The notes under the pieces: generated by a model
What the model saw: only the letters and a program-made list of their open reading frames with translations
Database searches by the model: none
Told to the model about the DNA's origin: nothing
Shown: positions 16,290 through 22,459 of the stretch, one piece after another
How the letters are laid out: each line of letters opens with the position of its first letter
Numbering within the stretch: the first letter of the stretch is position 1
NCBI GenBank assembly: GCA_934561175.1
Contig: CAKTFW010000022.1
Coordinates: forward strand, 1-22,492
Reading direction: 5' to 3'
DNA: 22,492 bases
DNA from: an uncultured Oscillospiraceae bacterium
GTDB lineage: Bacteria; Bacillota; Clostridia; Oscillospirales; Oscillospiraceae
Position numbers and translations under genes: made by a program

Positions 16290-16763
16290 TCATCCCTCCT
16301 GCTCAGCGCCGTCCCACGGCCACGGATCCTGAATCCATTCATAAACCGCCTGATCTGTGCCTACCTGCATCTGCGTCAATGGACCAAATTGTTTTTCATA
16401 GGCTGCTGCATCTTCCTGATATTGTTCCGCATAATGCCGGAACAGCGAGAGCGCTTCTTCATCTTCTGCGTGGGTATCTAAATATTCTCCGAGTTCTACA
16501 ATTGCAAAATGGAGCGCCTGCAGTTGCGCCAGTGCGCCAGTCTTTTCCTGATTATTGACCATTCCCATAAATGGGAGATCCAGACCAGGAAACAAAGTAC
16601 CGCGAATCAGACCCTTGGGCGGCTCATACTGGGCAGCGCCCATTGGTTGAAATGGCACAAACGGGTTGGCAAGCGGTGCACATGCCGGCAACCTTCCTTG
16701 TCCTGCAGTGCAGGATGCCATGCTGCATGAATGCTGCGGATTATTTTGTGAAGGGTTTTCCAA
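16290..16763 (-). CDS. CotJA-CotJB fused spore coat protein
   Basis: One 157-aa frame holding two normally separate coat proteins. Residues ~1-66 are CotJA-like: a Cys/Gln-rich start, then FVPFQPMGA and GLIRGTLFPGLDLPF (51-65). Residues ~75-150 are CotJB-like: LQALHFAIVELGEYLDTH, FRHYAEQY, QFGPLTQ and the terminal WIQDPWPWDG. No stop or frame change separates them. Methionines 66 and 68 at the junction could be a separate CotJB start, but only a weak GGGA and no good ribosome site precedes them, so a true fusion is favoured. Translation starts at TTG 16763, supported by AGGAGG 9 nt upstream. CotJA and CotJB are needed for CotJC assembly in the Bacillus coat. The next gene, cotJC, begins 4 nt after the stop. 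Confidence 0.87.
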   Translation of the reverse strand: MENPSQNNPQHSCSMASCTAGQGRLPACAPLANPFVPFQPMGAAQYEPPKGLIRGTLFPGLDLPFMGMVNNQEKTGALAQLQALHFAIVELGEYLDTHAEDEEALSLFRHYAEQYQEDAAAYEKQFGPLTQMQVGTDQAVYEWIQDPWPWDGAEQEG

Positions 16764-16811
16764 AACAGGGTTCCTCCTTGTTGAAAATTCAGTGAAAAAT
16801 CACTTCACAGT

Positions 16812-16819
16812 AGTATATG
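16812..16819 (-). promoter_or_regulatory. Possible sigma-E -10 element of the cotJ operon
   Basis: CATATACT on the minus strand fits the CATA-N3-T sigma-E -10 pattern and would give a leader of about 40 nt. The -35 position does not match well. cotJ is a sigma-E operon in B. subtilis; this site is tentative. Confidence 0.3.
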
Positions 16820-16897
16820 CACTGCAGAAGTGCCAGGTTCTCCCCAAATTCGAGTTTTCTTTTCTTCATCAGAAAGGCATAGTGTAATTCCCCCTGC

Positions 16898-16905
16898 CAT
16901 AGAGT
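16898..16905 (+). promoter_or_regulatory. Possible sigma-E -10 element of cwlD
   Basis: CATAGAGT fits the sigma-E -10 pattern, with GCATAGT at 16877-16883 resembling a sigma-E -35 at a 14-nt spacer. The predicted start would fall almost at the cwlD ribosome site, so the leader would be very short. A second CATA-N3-T (CATAGTGT) is at 16878-16885. Confidence 0.28.
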
Positions 16906-16925
16906 CATGTTGGGGGTGTTGTCCG

Positions 16926-17648
16926 ATGAATTGGGTCAAACGATATGGGCTTCAAATAGCTCTGCTTGCTGCGGCAATTTTTGCGTTGATACAGTTTTTT
17001 TGGCGCGCGTCGCAGCCGGTTATCGCAGTATCTTCTGCGCCGCTTCAAATTGTTTTAGATGCCGGGCACGGTGGGGAAGACGGCGGTGCATCTGCAAATG
17101 GTGTACAGGAAAGTCATCTGAATTTGGAAATTTCTCTGCGTGTGCGCGACCTTTTCGCACTGATTGGCACGGACCCAGTGATGATCCGGACGACCGACAC
17201 GGCGGTTTACACACCGGGTGAGGCAACAACAATTACGCAGAAGAAAGTATCGGATCTCAAAAATCGTGTTGCAACGATCAATTCGATAGAAAACGCCCTG
17301 CTGATCAGTATTCATCAGAACAGCTTTCCAGAAGAGAAATACCATGGCGCGCAGGTGTTTTATGCCGGTACTGCTGAGAGCAAAGCACTCGGTGTGCATC
17401 TGCAGGAACAATTTGCGCAGTTTCTGGATCCCGATAATCGGCGTCAAGCAAAGTCTGCCGATCAAACAATTTACTTAATGCAGCATATCCAATGTACCGG
17501 CGTTCTGGTAGAGTGCGGCTTTTTGACCAACAAACAAGAGGCGCAGCAGCTTCAGGATGCTGCCTACCAAAAACGGTTGGCAGCCACACTGGTCGGGGCA
17601 GCCGCAGGATACCTGGAAGGAGAATCGGCCGATGGCCAACAAATCTAA
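16926..17648 (+). CDS. cwlD: N-acetylmuramoyl-L-alanine amidase CwlD
   Basis: Zinc amidase (Amidase_3 family) that removes peptide side chains from muramic acid; in spore formers CwlD initiates muramic-delta-lactam formation in the cortex. It has 240 aa, close to B. subtilis CwlD (237). An N-terminal hydrophobic segment (~9-25) exports it. Ligands and catalytic residues are in place: H48 (LDAGHGGEDGG), E62 (ESHLNLEISL), H130 (SIHQNSF) and catalytic E196 (VLVECGFLTN). The ATG at 16926 has GGGGGTG 7 nt upstream; an earlier in-frame ATG at 16830 is rejected because it has no ribosome site and would push the hydrophobic anchor 32 residues inward. Assignment to CwlD rather than a vegetative amidase rests on length, lack of wall-binding repeats and the sporulation neighbours. 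Its last 17 nt overlap radA. Confidence 0.9.
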   Translation: MNWVKRYGLQIALLAAAIFALIQFFWRASQPVIAVSSAPLQIVLDAGHGGEDGGASANGVQESHLNLEISLRVRDLFALIGTDPVMIRTTDTAVYTPGEATTITQKKVSDLKNRVATINSIENALLISIHQNSFPEEKYHGAQVFYAGTAESKALGVHLQEQFAQFLDPDNRRQAKSADQTIYLMQHIQCTGVLVECGFLTNKQEAQQLQDAAYQKRLAATLVGAAAGYLEGESADGQQI

Positions 17649-19008
17649 AACAATTTTTTTCTGCACGGAGTGTGGAAACGAGACAATGAAATGGCAGGGA
17701 AGATGTCCTGCCTGTGGCGCATGGAATACAATTGAGGAACGAATTGAAAAGCCAATGCCAGCTGCAAAAAAAATTGCAGCTGGCCCTGTCGGAAATAGCA
17801 GCCGAACGCCCCGGCGGCTGAAAGAAGTAGAGACTACGGACGAGGTTCGATTCACAACAGGCATGGGCGAATTGGATCGAGTGCTCGGCGGCGGGGCGGT
17901 CGCTGGGTCACTGGTGCTGGTCGGCGGTGCGCCGGGTATCGGAAAATCCACGCTGCTGCTGCAGATTTGCAATGATATCTGCCGCTGGCGAAAAGTACTT
18001 TACCTCTCCGGAGAAGAAAGCGAAACACAGTTGAAACTCCGTGCAGACCGGCTTGGCATTGAGACAGATAATCTGTTCATTCAATCAGAAAGCTGTATGG
18101 ATAATATTGCAGAACTGACTCACGCTGTTATGCCGGATGTGTTGATTGTTGACTCGATTCAAACACTGTATCTCAGTGAAAATACCTCTTCGCCGGGCAG
18201 TGTATCTCAAGTAAAAGATTGCACCATGGCACTGATGCAGCTGTGTAAATCCAGCGGAATTACCGTCTTTATTGTCGGACATGTCAACAAAGAAGGTGCA
18301 ATTGCAGGCCCGAAGGTTCTGGAACACATGGTAGATTGTGTTCTTTATTTTGAAGGAGACCGTAACACTTCCTACCGCATTTTACGCGCAGCAAAAAACC
18401 GTTTCGGCTCTACCAACGAAATCGGCGTGTTCGCGATGGAAGAAAAAGGCCTAGAAGAAGTACCGAATCCCTCTGAGATGCTGCTGGCCGGTCGGCCGGT
18501 CGGCGCGCCTGGTACTTGCGTCGCCTGTGTAATGGAGGGTACCCGACCCGTTCTGGCAGAGGTTCAGGCACTGGTTGCAAAAACCAGCTTTAATGTTCCG
18601 CGCAGAACAACAGACGGCTTTGATTATAACCGTGCAGCACTGCTTCTGGCCGTGACGGAAAAGCGGGGTGGGCTGCGCCTGTCTGCCTGTGATGCGTATA
18701 TCAATGTCATCGGTGGCGTGCTGTTGGACGAACCTGCTGCTGATCTCGCAGTGATTGTTGCGGCAGCTTCCAGTTTTCTGGACACGCCGGTTGATGGGAG
18801 CACCGTTTTTATCGGCGAAGTTGGCCTGACCGGTGAAGTACGCGCAGTATCGAATCTGGCACAACGCCTGCAGGAAATTCACCGTCTTGGCTTTACCCGC
18901 TGTGTGATTCCGCGGCAAAACTCCGGCAAAATTTCTCCGCCGGACGGCTTGGAAGTCATCCGCATTAAAACAATCGGAGAGGCCATTCGTGCCGCAACCA
19001 ATTCATAG
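17632..19008 (+). CDS. radA: DNA repair protein RadA (Sms)
   Basis: RecA-like branch-migration ATPase/helicase acting in recombinational repair, 458 aa, the same length as B. subtilis RadA. An N-terminal C4 zinc finger (C11, C14, C25, C28) is followed by Walker A GGAPGIGKST (98-107), Walker B LIVDSIQTLY (171-180), the diagnostic KNRFG motif (255-259), and a C-terminal Lon-protease-like domain (~350-458, GLRLSACDAYINVIGG, FIGEVGLTGEVRAV). The ATG at 17632 has AGGAG at 17618-17622, located inside the end of cwlD; the overlap of 17 nt implies coupled translation. An upstream in-frame ATG at 17557 would add 25 residues unlike RadA and is rejected. The stop TAG is part of the terminator stem. Confidence 0.97.
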   Translation: MANKSKTIFFCTECGNETMKWQGRCPACGAWNTIEERIEKPMPAAKKIAAGPVGNSSRTPRRLKEVETTDEVRFTTGMGELDRVLGGGAVAGSLVLVGGAPGIGKSTLLLQICNDICRWRKVLYLSGEESETQLKLRADRLGIETDNLFIQSESCMDNIAELTHAVMPDVLIVDSIQTLYLSENTSSPGSVSQVKDCTMALMQLCKSSGITVFIVGHVNKEGAIAGPKVLEHMVDCVLYFEGDRNTSYRILRAAKNRFGSTNEIGVFAMEEKGLEEVPNPSEMLLAGRPVGAPGTCVACVMEGTRPVLAEVQALVAKTSFNVPRRTTDGFDYNRAALLLAVTEKRGGLRLSACDAYINVIGGVLLDEPAADLAVIVAAASSFLDTPVDGSTVFIGEVGLTGEVRAVSNLAQRLQEIHRLGFTRCVIPRQNSGKISPPDGLEVIRIKTIGEAIRAATNS

Positions 19009-19043
19009 AAAAAGCGTCAGCCACCTGGCTGACGCTTTTTCTA
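19006..19043 (+). terminator. Terminator after radA
   Basis: Perfect 18-bp inverted repeat (19006-19023 with 19026-19043; the innermost pairs must open) including TTTTT on the right and AAAAA on the left, so it may work on both strands. The radA stop codon is the outer end of the left arm. Confidence 0.9.
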
Positions 19044-19075
19044 TCATTTGCATACAATAACCGGGAGGAGATTGT

Positions 19076-19552
19076 ATGCTTACATATAATCGAATGACAG
19101 CTGTTTCCTATGCACATTTCTGGGCCTTTCGTAGAAATCCAGCCTATTATAATTTTGACAGCATCGGCGGAGACTGTACCAATTTTGCATCGCAGGTTTT
19201 ATATACCGGAAGTGGCGTAATGGATTACCGGCTGGTATATGGCTGGTTTTATCGGAGCACAAATGACCGCACAGCATCCTGGACCGGCGTGGAGTATCTC
19301 TACAATTACCTGGTACGAAGCGAAGAGACACCTGGACCTGTCGCGGTGGAAGTAACCGAGCGGGAAGTAGAGCCCGGCGATCTGATTCAATTATCCTTTT
19401 CCGGGATCAATTATCAGCACTGCCCAGTTGTCGTTGCAACCGGGCAGGAGATCCTGGTCGCGGCGCACAGCGAAGATAGTGATTACCGGCCACTGTCTAC
19501 TTACATTTACAAAACAGCACGATATCTGCATATTCTGGGCGTCAATCCTTGA
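19076..19552 (+). CDS. Putative amidase-domain (Amidase_6-like) protein
   Basis: 158-aa protein resembling the 'putative amidase domain' family of Firmicutes, an NlpC/P60-like cysteine fold. Key positions are C34 in SIGGDCTNFASQ (likely nucleophile), H115 in NYQHCPVVVATG (likely catalytic histidine) and AAHSEDSDYRPL (130-140), a segment usual near the end of the family. YNRMTAVSYAHFWA at the start is also typical. It consists of the domain alone: no signal peptide, transmembrane segment or binding repeats, so location and substrate are unclear. GGGAGGAG lies 7 nt before the ATG. It sits between the radA terminator and a convergent recombinase gene whose end overlaps it by 11 nt. No dedicated promoter is obvious in the 32-nt gap after the terminator. 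Confidence 0.75.
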   Translation: MLTYNRMTAVSYAHFWAFRRNPAYYNFDSIGGDCTNFASQVLYTGSGVMDYRLVYGWFYRSTNDRTASWTGVEYLYNYLVRSEETPGPVAVEVTEREVEPGDLIQLSFSGINYQHCPVVVATGQEILVAAHSEDSDYRPLSTYIYKTARYLHILGVNP

Positions 19553-20537
19553 GTTTGACCTTTGAAAGGGGATTGGCCTCCGCTGCAATTTTCAACTCCG
19601 TATTTTCAATATGCGTATAAATCTCCGTGGTATTCAAATGTTCATGTCCAAGTACTTCCTGAACGGTTTTCACATCGACGCCGCCGGAAAGCATCAGCGT
19701 TGCAGCAGTATGACGAAGCTTATGTGCCGAAAATTGACTGGCATCAATTCCGGCAGCCAGCAGATGCTTTTTTACCATACGATGGACCGCGCTGGTGCTG
19801 ATACGCTGATGATCTCTGGAAATAAACAGTGGCCGATCATCCGGCAGTGTAATTTTGTTGCGTTCAAGCAGATAGTCATCAATTGCCTGCACGCAGGAAG
19901 ACCCCATATAGACAATTCGCTCTTTATTTCCTTTGCCAACCACACGCAAACGATCCTCATAAATATCCGATCGGTTTAGACCGACCAGCTCAGAAATTCG
20001 AATGCCGCAATTGAGAAAAATCATCAAAATTGCCAAATCACGCTGTCGATTGGGACCATCTACAGACTGAAGCAGCTTTTGTGACTGCTCCAATGTCAAA
20101 TACTTAGGCAGCGCACGGCGGATTTTGGGAAATTCCATGTCTTTCACCGGATTCTCTTCGAGCTGCTTTGTGCGCACAGTCAAATATTTATAAAATGACT
20201 TAATTGCAGAAAGTTTCCGTGCACGGGCCGCTGGACCAATTCCGTTGGAAGCTGCGGCGCTGTCCGGAAATTTAATCCGATCGTTGGATAGAAAAGTCAA
20301 ATAATCATAAATGTCCGACATTGTGATGGTACGAATAAATGCAAGGTCGATTTCCCGAATATCGATCGTTGACAAATCGGTAGAATACGGCATTTCGGAC
20401 TTGATCAATTTCATGAAGCGCAGAAACATTCGCAGATCTAAATAATATTCATGCACCGTTTTTTGAGACTGACCCTTAATATTTTCATGATAAGCCAGGA
20501 AATCCCGTAAGATCAGTGGTGCATCCCGATAGTCCAT
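19542..20537 (-). CDS. Tyrosine recombinase (XerC/XerD-like)
   Basis: 331-aa site-specific recombinase. An N-terminal SAM-like core-binding domain (~5-125) is followed by a catalytic domain with a complete set: R180 (NCGIRISELVGL), lysine in GKGNKER (K202/K205), H272 and R275 (HKLRHTAA), H298 (VLGHEH) and nucleophile Y307 (TEIYTHIE). XerC/XerD are near 300 aa; the extra length is mostly in the N-terminal domain (~45-70 and ~85-105). The ATG at 20537 is the only start after an in-frame stop ~50 nt upstream, yet it has no Shine-Dalgarno site. A TACAAT lies exactly 6 nt before the ATG, so a leaderless transcript is possible, though no good -35 is seen. No phage or transposon cargo and no att repeats are visible, so a resident Xer-type role is as likely as an integrase role. 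Confidence 0.9.
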   Translation of the reverse strand: MDYRDAPLILRDFLAYHENIKGQSQKTVHEYYLDLRMFLRFMKLIKSEMPYSTDLSTIDIREIDLAFIRTITMSDIYDYLTFLSNDRIKFPDSAAASNGIGPAARARKLSAIKSFYKYLTVRTKQLEENPVKDMEFPKIRRALPKYLTLEQSQKLLQSVDGPNRQRDLAILMIFLNCGIRISELVGLNRSDIYEDRLRVVGKGNKERIVYMGSSCVQAIDDYLLERNKITLPDDRPLFISRDHQRISTSAVHRMVKKHLLAAGIDASQFSAHKLRHTAATLMLSGGVDVKTVQEVLGHEHLNTTEIYTHIENTELKIAAEANPLSKVKLKD

Positions 20538-20549
20538 ATTGGTATTGTA

Positions 20550-20621
20550 TCGTGAATCGCAAGCTTGAACGCAGCAAAATTTTTATTTTGCTGCGTTAGT
20601 TTATAGCTTTTCAATTCACGA
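20550..20621 (-). repeat. 72-nt nested inverted repeat before the recombinase gene
   Basis: Three nested pairs of arms: TCGTGAAT/ATTCACGA (20550-20557, 20614-20621), AAGCT/AGCTT (20561-20565, 20606-20610), and a 13-bp inner pair (20568-20580, 20585-20597) with a 4-nt loop. As RNA on the minus strand it would fold into one long interrupted hairpin. No U-run follows on either strand, so it is not a standard terminator. AAAGGAG (20626-20632) lies just outside it. Confidence 0.75.
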
Positions 20622-20640
20622 GTTTCTCCTTTCCTGATGA

Positions 20641-20763
20641 TTATCGTCTGTTATTTTTACGATCCTGCGCTTTCTTTGCAAGATACGATACGATCACAAC
20701 AATCGCACCAAACAATGCACCACTGAGCAATTCTGTTTCCACTTTATCAGCACTCCGTTTCAT
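20641..20763 (-). CDS. Hypothetical 40-aa single-span membrane protein
   Basis: Micro-ORF, not matched to any family I recognise. It reads MKRSADKVETELLSGALF at the start, then a hydrophobic span (GAIVVIVSYLA, about residues 18-29), and a strongly basic tail (KKAQDRKNNRR). The ATG overlaps the stop of the upstream micro-ORF by one base (TGATG), suggesting coupled translation. A GTG at 20742, seven codons in, has its own GGAG site 10 nt upstream and would give 33 aa. One short span plus a basic tail recalls type I toxin peptides or very small holin-like proteins, but there is no sequence evidence for either. The recombinase start lies 103 nt downstream with the inverted repeat between. Confidence 0.55.
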   Translation of the reverse strand: MKRSADKVETELLSGALFGAIVVIVSYLAKKAQDRKNNRR

Positions 20764-20927
20764 CAATTCTTATCATTGTGATGATCTTTATCTCGTTTGG
20801 TAATTTTTCGAACCAGAAATACCACAACAGGGATAACAATCACAGCAATCAGTGCAATGGAAAAATAGTCAATACCGCCTGCCGGGACATCTGAAAAAAC
20901 CTGGTTTAAATTTGCATCTTTTAACAT
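20763..20927 (-). CDS. Hypothetical 54-aa single-span membrane protein
   Basis: Micro-ORF with every mark of a real gene: a sigma-A promoter 28 nt upstream of the start, a strong AAAGGAGGATCACA ribosome site and an ATG at 20927. The product starts MLKDANLNQVFSDVPAGG, has one hydrophobic span at ~22-40 (FSIALIAVIVIPVVVFLV, split at the edges), and ends in a charged tail rich in Lys, Asp and His (KITKRDKDHHNDKN). No signal-peptidase site is obvious, so it is likely an anchored membrane peptide with its tail in the cytoplasm. It overlaps the next micro-ORF by one base. I do not recognise the family; function unknown. Confidence 0.65.
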   Translation of the reverse strand: MLKDANLNQVFSDVPAGGIDYFSIALIAVIVIPVVVFLVRKITKRDKDHHNDKN

Positions 20928-20954
20928 TGTGATCCTCCTTTGGGGATTTTGTTT

Positions 20955-20983
20955 ATCATAATATAATTAGTTGCTATTTGCAA
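20955..20983 (-). promoter_or_regulatory. Sigma-A promoter of the micro-ORF pair
   Basis: On the minus strand TTGCAA (20978-20983), 17-nt spacer, TATGAT (20955-20960). It lies just downstream of the gdhA terminator, so the micro-ORFs, and possibly the recombinase, form a separate transcript. Confidence 0.7.
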
Positions 20984-20994
20984 TTCTTTTCATC

Positions 20995-21037
20995 AAAAAA
21001 GAAGGCTGAAGGTATCGTCCTACCTTCAGCCTTCTTT
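20995..21037 (-). terminator. Terminator of gdhA
   Basis: Perfect 17-bp stem (20998-21014 with 21021-21037), 6-nt loop; on the minus strand it ends in a run of six T (20995-21000). It begins 25 nt after the gdhA stop. Confidence 0.93.
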
Positions 21038-21061
21038 GTCAGCCCAAACTTGAATAATCGA

Positions 21062-22396
21062 TTAAACAATTCCCTGCGCCAGCATCGCGTTTGCAACCTT
21101 TTCAAAGCCTGCAATATTCGCACCTGCTACATAATCTCCCTCGACACCATAGCGGCGGGCTGCATCTTCAAGGTTACGGAAAATGTTCACCATAATGTTC
21201 TTCAACTTCGCATCGACTTCTTCAAAGGTCCAGCTCAGTCGCTCGCTGTTCTGTGTCATTTCCAATGCAGAAGTTGCAACGCCGCCCGCGTTCGCTGCCT
21301 TGCCCGGAGCAAACAGAATCTTGTTCTCCTGCAGATACTTTGTTGCTTCCAATGTAGTCGGCATATTGGCGCCCTCTGCAACAGCCTTGCATCCATTGGC
21401 AACCAGCTGCTTCGCGTCATCCAGTGTCAGTTCATTCTGCGTAGCACACGGCAGTGCAATATCGCACGGGATACTCCAGACACCACGGCCCTCGTGATAC
21501 TGTGCACTCGGTCTCGCCTCTGCATACTCTGTCAGACGGGCGCGGCGTACTTCCTTAATGTCCTGCAGCAGTGCCACATCAATACCTTCCGGATCATAAA
21601 TCCAACCAGTAGAATCAGAAACCGTCACGACCTTGGCACCGAGCTGCTCTGCCTTCTGTACAGCATAAATTGCCACATTGCCGGAACCGGAAATACATAC
21701 GGTCTTCCCTGCGATTTCCATACCGTTGTGCTTCAGCATTTCTTCGGTAAAATAAAGCAAACCATAGCCAGTTGCCTCTGTTCTGGCAAGAGAACCACCA
21801 TAAGTCAGTCCCTTTCCGGTCAGCACACCCTCATACAAATTGCGGATACGCTTATACTGGCCAAACATATAGCCAATTTCACGACCGCCGACGCCAATAT
21901 CACCTGCGGGTACATCAGTATCTGCGCCAATATGTCTGCAGAGCTCGGTCATAAAGCTCTGGCAAAATGCCATGATCTCGCGGTCAGACTTCCCTTTCGG
22001 ATCAAAATCTGAACCGCCCTTGCCGCCACCGATCGGCAAACCGGTCAAAGAATTCTTAAAAATCTGCTCAAAGCCCAAAAACTTAATAATACCAAGATTT
22101 ACCGACGGATGCAGCCGCAGGCCGCCCTTATAAGGACCAATTGCAGAACTGAACTGGACGCGGTAGCCACGGTTGACATGTGCCTGCCCTGCATCATCGA
22201 CCCAAGGTACCCGGAACATCACAATGCGCTCCGGTTCCGTAAGGCGTTCCAGCAATGCTTCATGACGATAGCGCGCCTCGTTCTGATCGATCACCGGGCG
22301 CAGTGTGTTCAACACTTCGGTAACAGCCTGTAGGAACTCCGGCTCATTTGAATTCTTTTTAGAAACAGATTCCAGAATTTCATCAACATAGCTCAT
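21062..22396 (-). CDS. gdhA: NADP-type glutamate dehydrogenase
   Basis: Reversible amination of 2-oxoglutarate to glutamate, the main ammonium assimilation or glutamate breakdown step; hexameric, cytoplasmic. The 444 aa match the small-subunit class (E. coli GdhA 447). Substrate and catalytic residues are intact: K90 (GPYKGGLR), K114 (FKNSLTGL), K126 (PIGGGKGGSDFDP) and D166 (VPAGDIGVGGREIGY). The Rossmann motif is GSGNVAIYA (237-245), and VTVSDSTG with serine at 260, rather than an acidic residue, points to NADPH preference. The ATG at 22396 has GGAGG 9 nt upstream. Codon use is strongly biased, as in pyc, suggesting high expression. It is a single-gene transcript with its own terminator; the 96 nt upstream contain only a weak promoter candidate and an inverted repeat. 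Confidence 0.97.
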   Translation of the reverse strand: MSYVDEILESVSKKNSNEPEFLQAVTEVLNTLRPVIDQNEARYRHEALLERLTEPERIVMFRVPWVDDAGQAHVNRGYRVQFSSAIGPYKGGLRLHPSVNLGIIKFLGFEQIFKNSLTGLPIGGGKGGSDFDPKGKSDREIMAFCQSFMTELCRHIGADTDVPAGDIGVGGREIGYMFGQYKRIRNLYEGVLTGKGLTYGGSLARTEATGYGLLYFTEEMLKHNGMEIAGKTVCISGSGNVAIYAVQKAEQLGAKVVTVSDSTGWIYDPEGIDVALLQDIKEVRRARLTEYAEARPSAQYHEGRGVWSIPCDIALPCATQNELTLDDAKQLVANGCKAVAEGANMPTTLEATKYLQENKILFAPGKAANAGGVATSALEMTQNSERLSWTFEEVDAKLKNIMVNIFRNLEDAARRYGVEGDYVAGANIAGFEKVANAMLAQGIV

Positions 22397-22428
22397 GGTT
22401 ATTGACCTCCATCGTATTCGTGTGCAGC

Positions 22429-22459
22429 GGCCTCGCTGTGATTACCACTGCCGGAGGCC
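22429..22459 (-). promoter_or_regulatory. Inverted repeat in the gdhA leader
   Basis: GGCCTC (22429-22434) and GAGGCC (22454-22459) form 6-bp arms around a 19-nt loop, 33 nt upstream of the gdhA start. On the minus strand a weak promoter-like TTGGCA-N17-GGTAAT overlaps it. Either could regulate gdhA, but support is thin. Confidence 0.25.

Noticed and set aside
20513..20614. 33-codon ORF from TTG 20614 across the recombinase start.
   Set aside because: The ribosome-site spacing of 11 nt is long and much of the frame is the inverted repeat; kept only as part of the leader observation, not as a gene.
20550..20621. Invertible DNA switch flanked by TCGTGAAT/ATTCACGA.
   Set aside because: The arms are only 8 bp and the enclosed segment is 56 bp with further pairing inside, too small and too self-complementary for a typical invertible promoter.
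20945..20975. AT-rich stretch resembling a dif site near the recombinase.
   Set aside because: No 11-6-11 layout with recognisable XerC and XerD half-sites; the sequence is better explained as the micro-ORF promoter.
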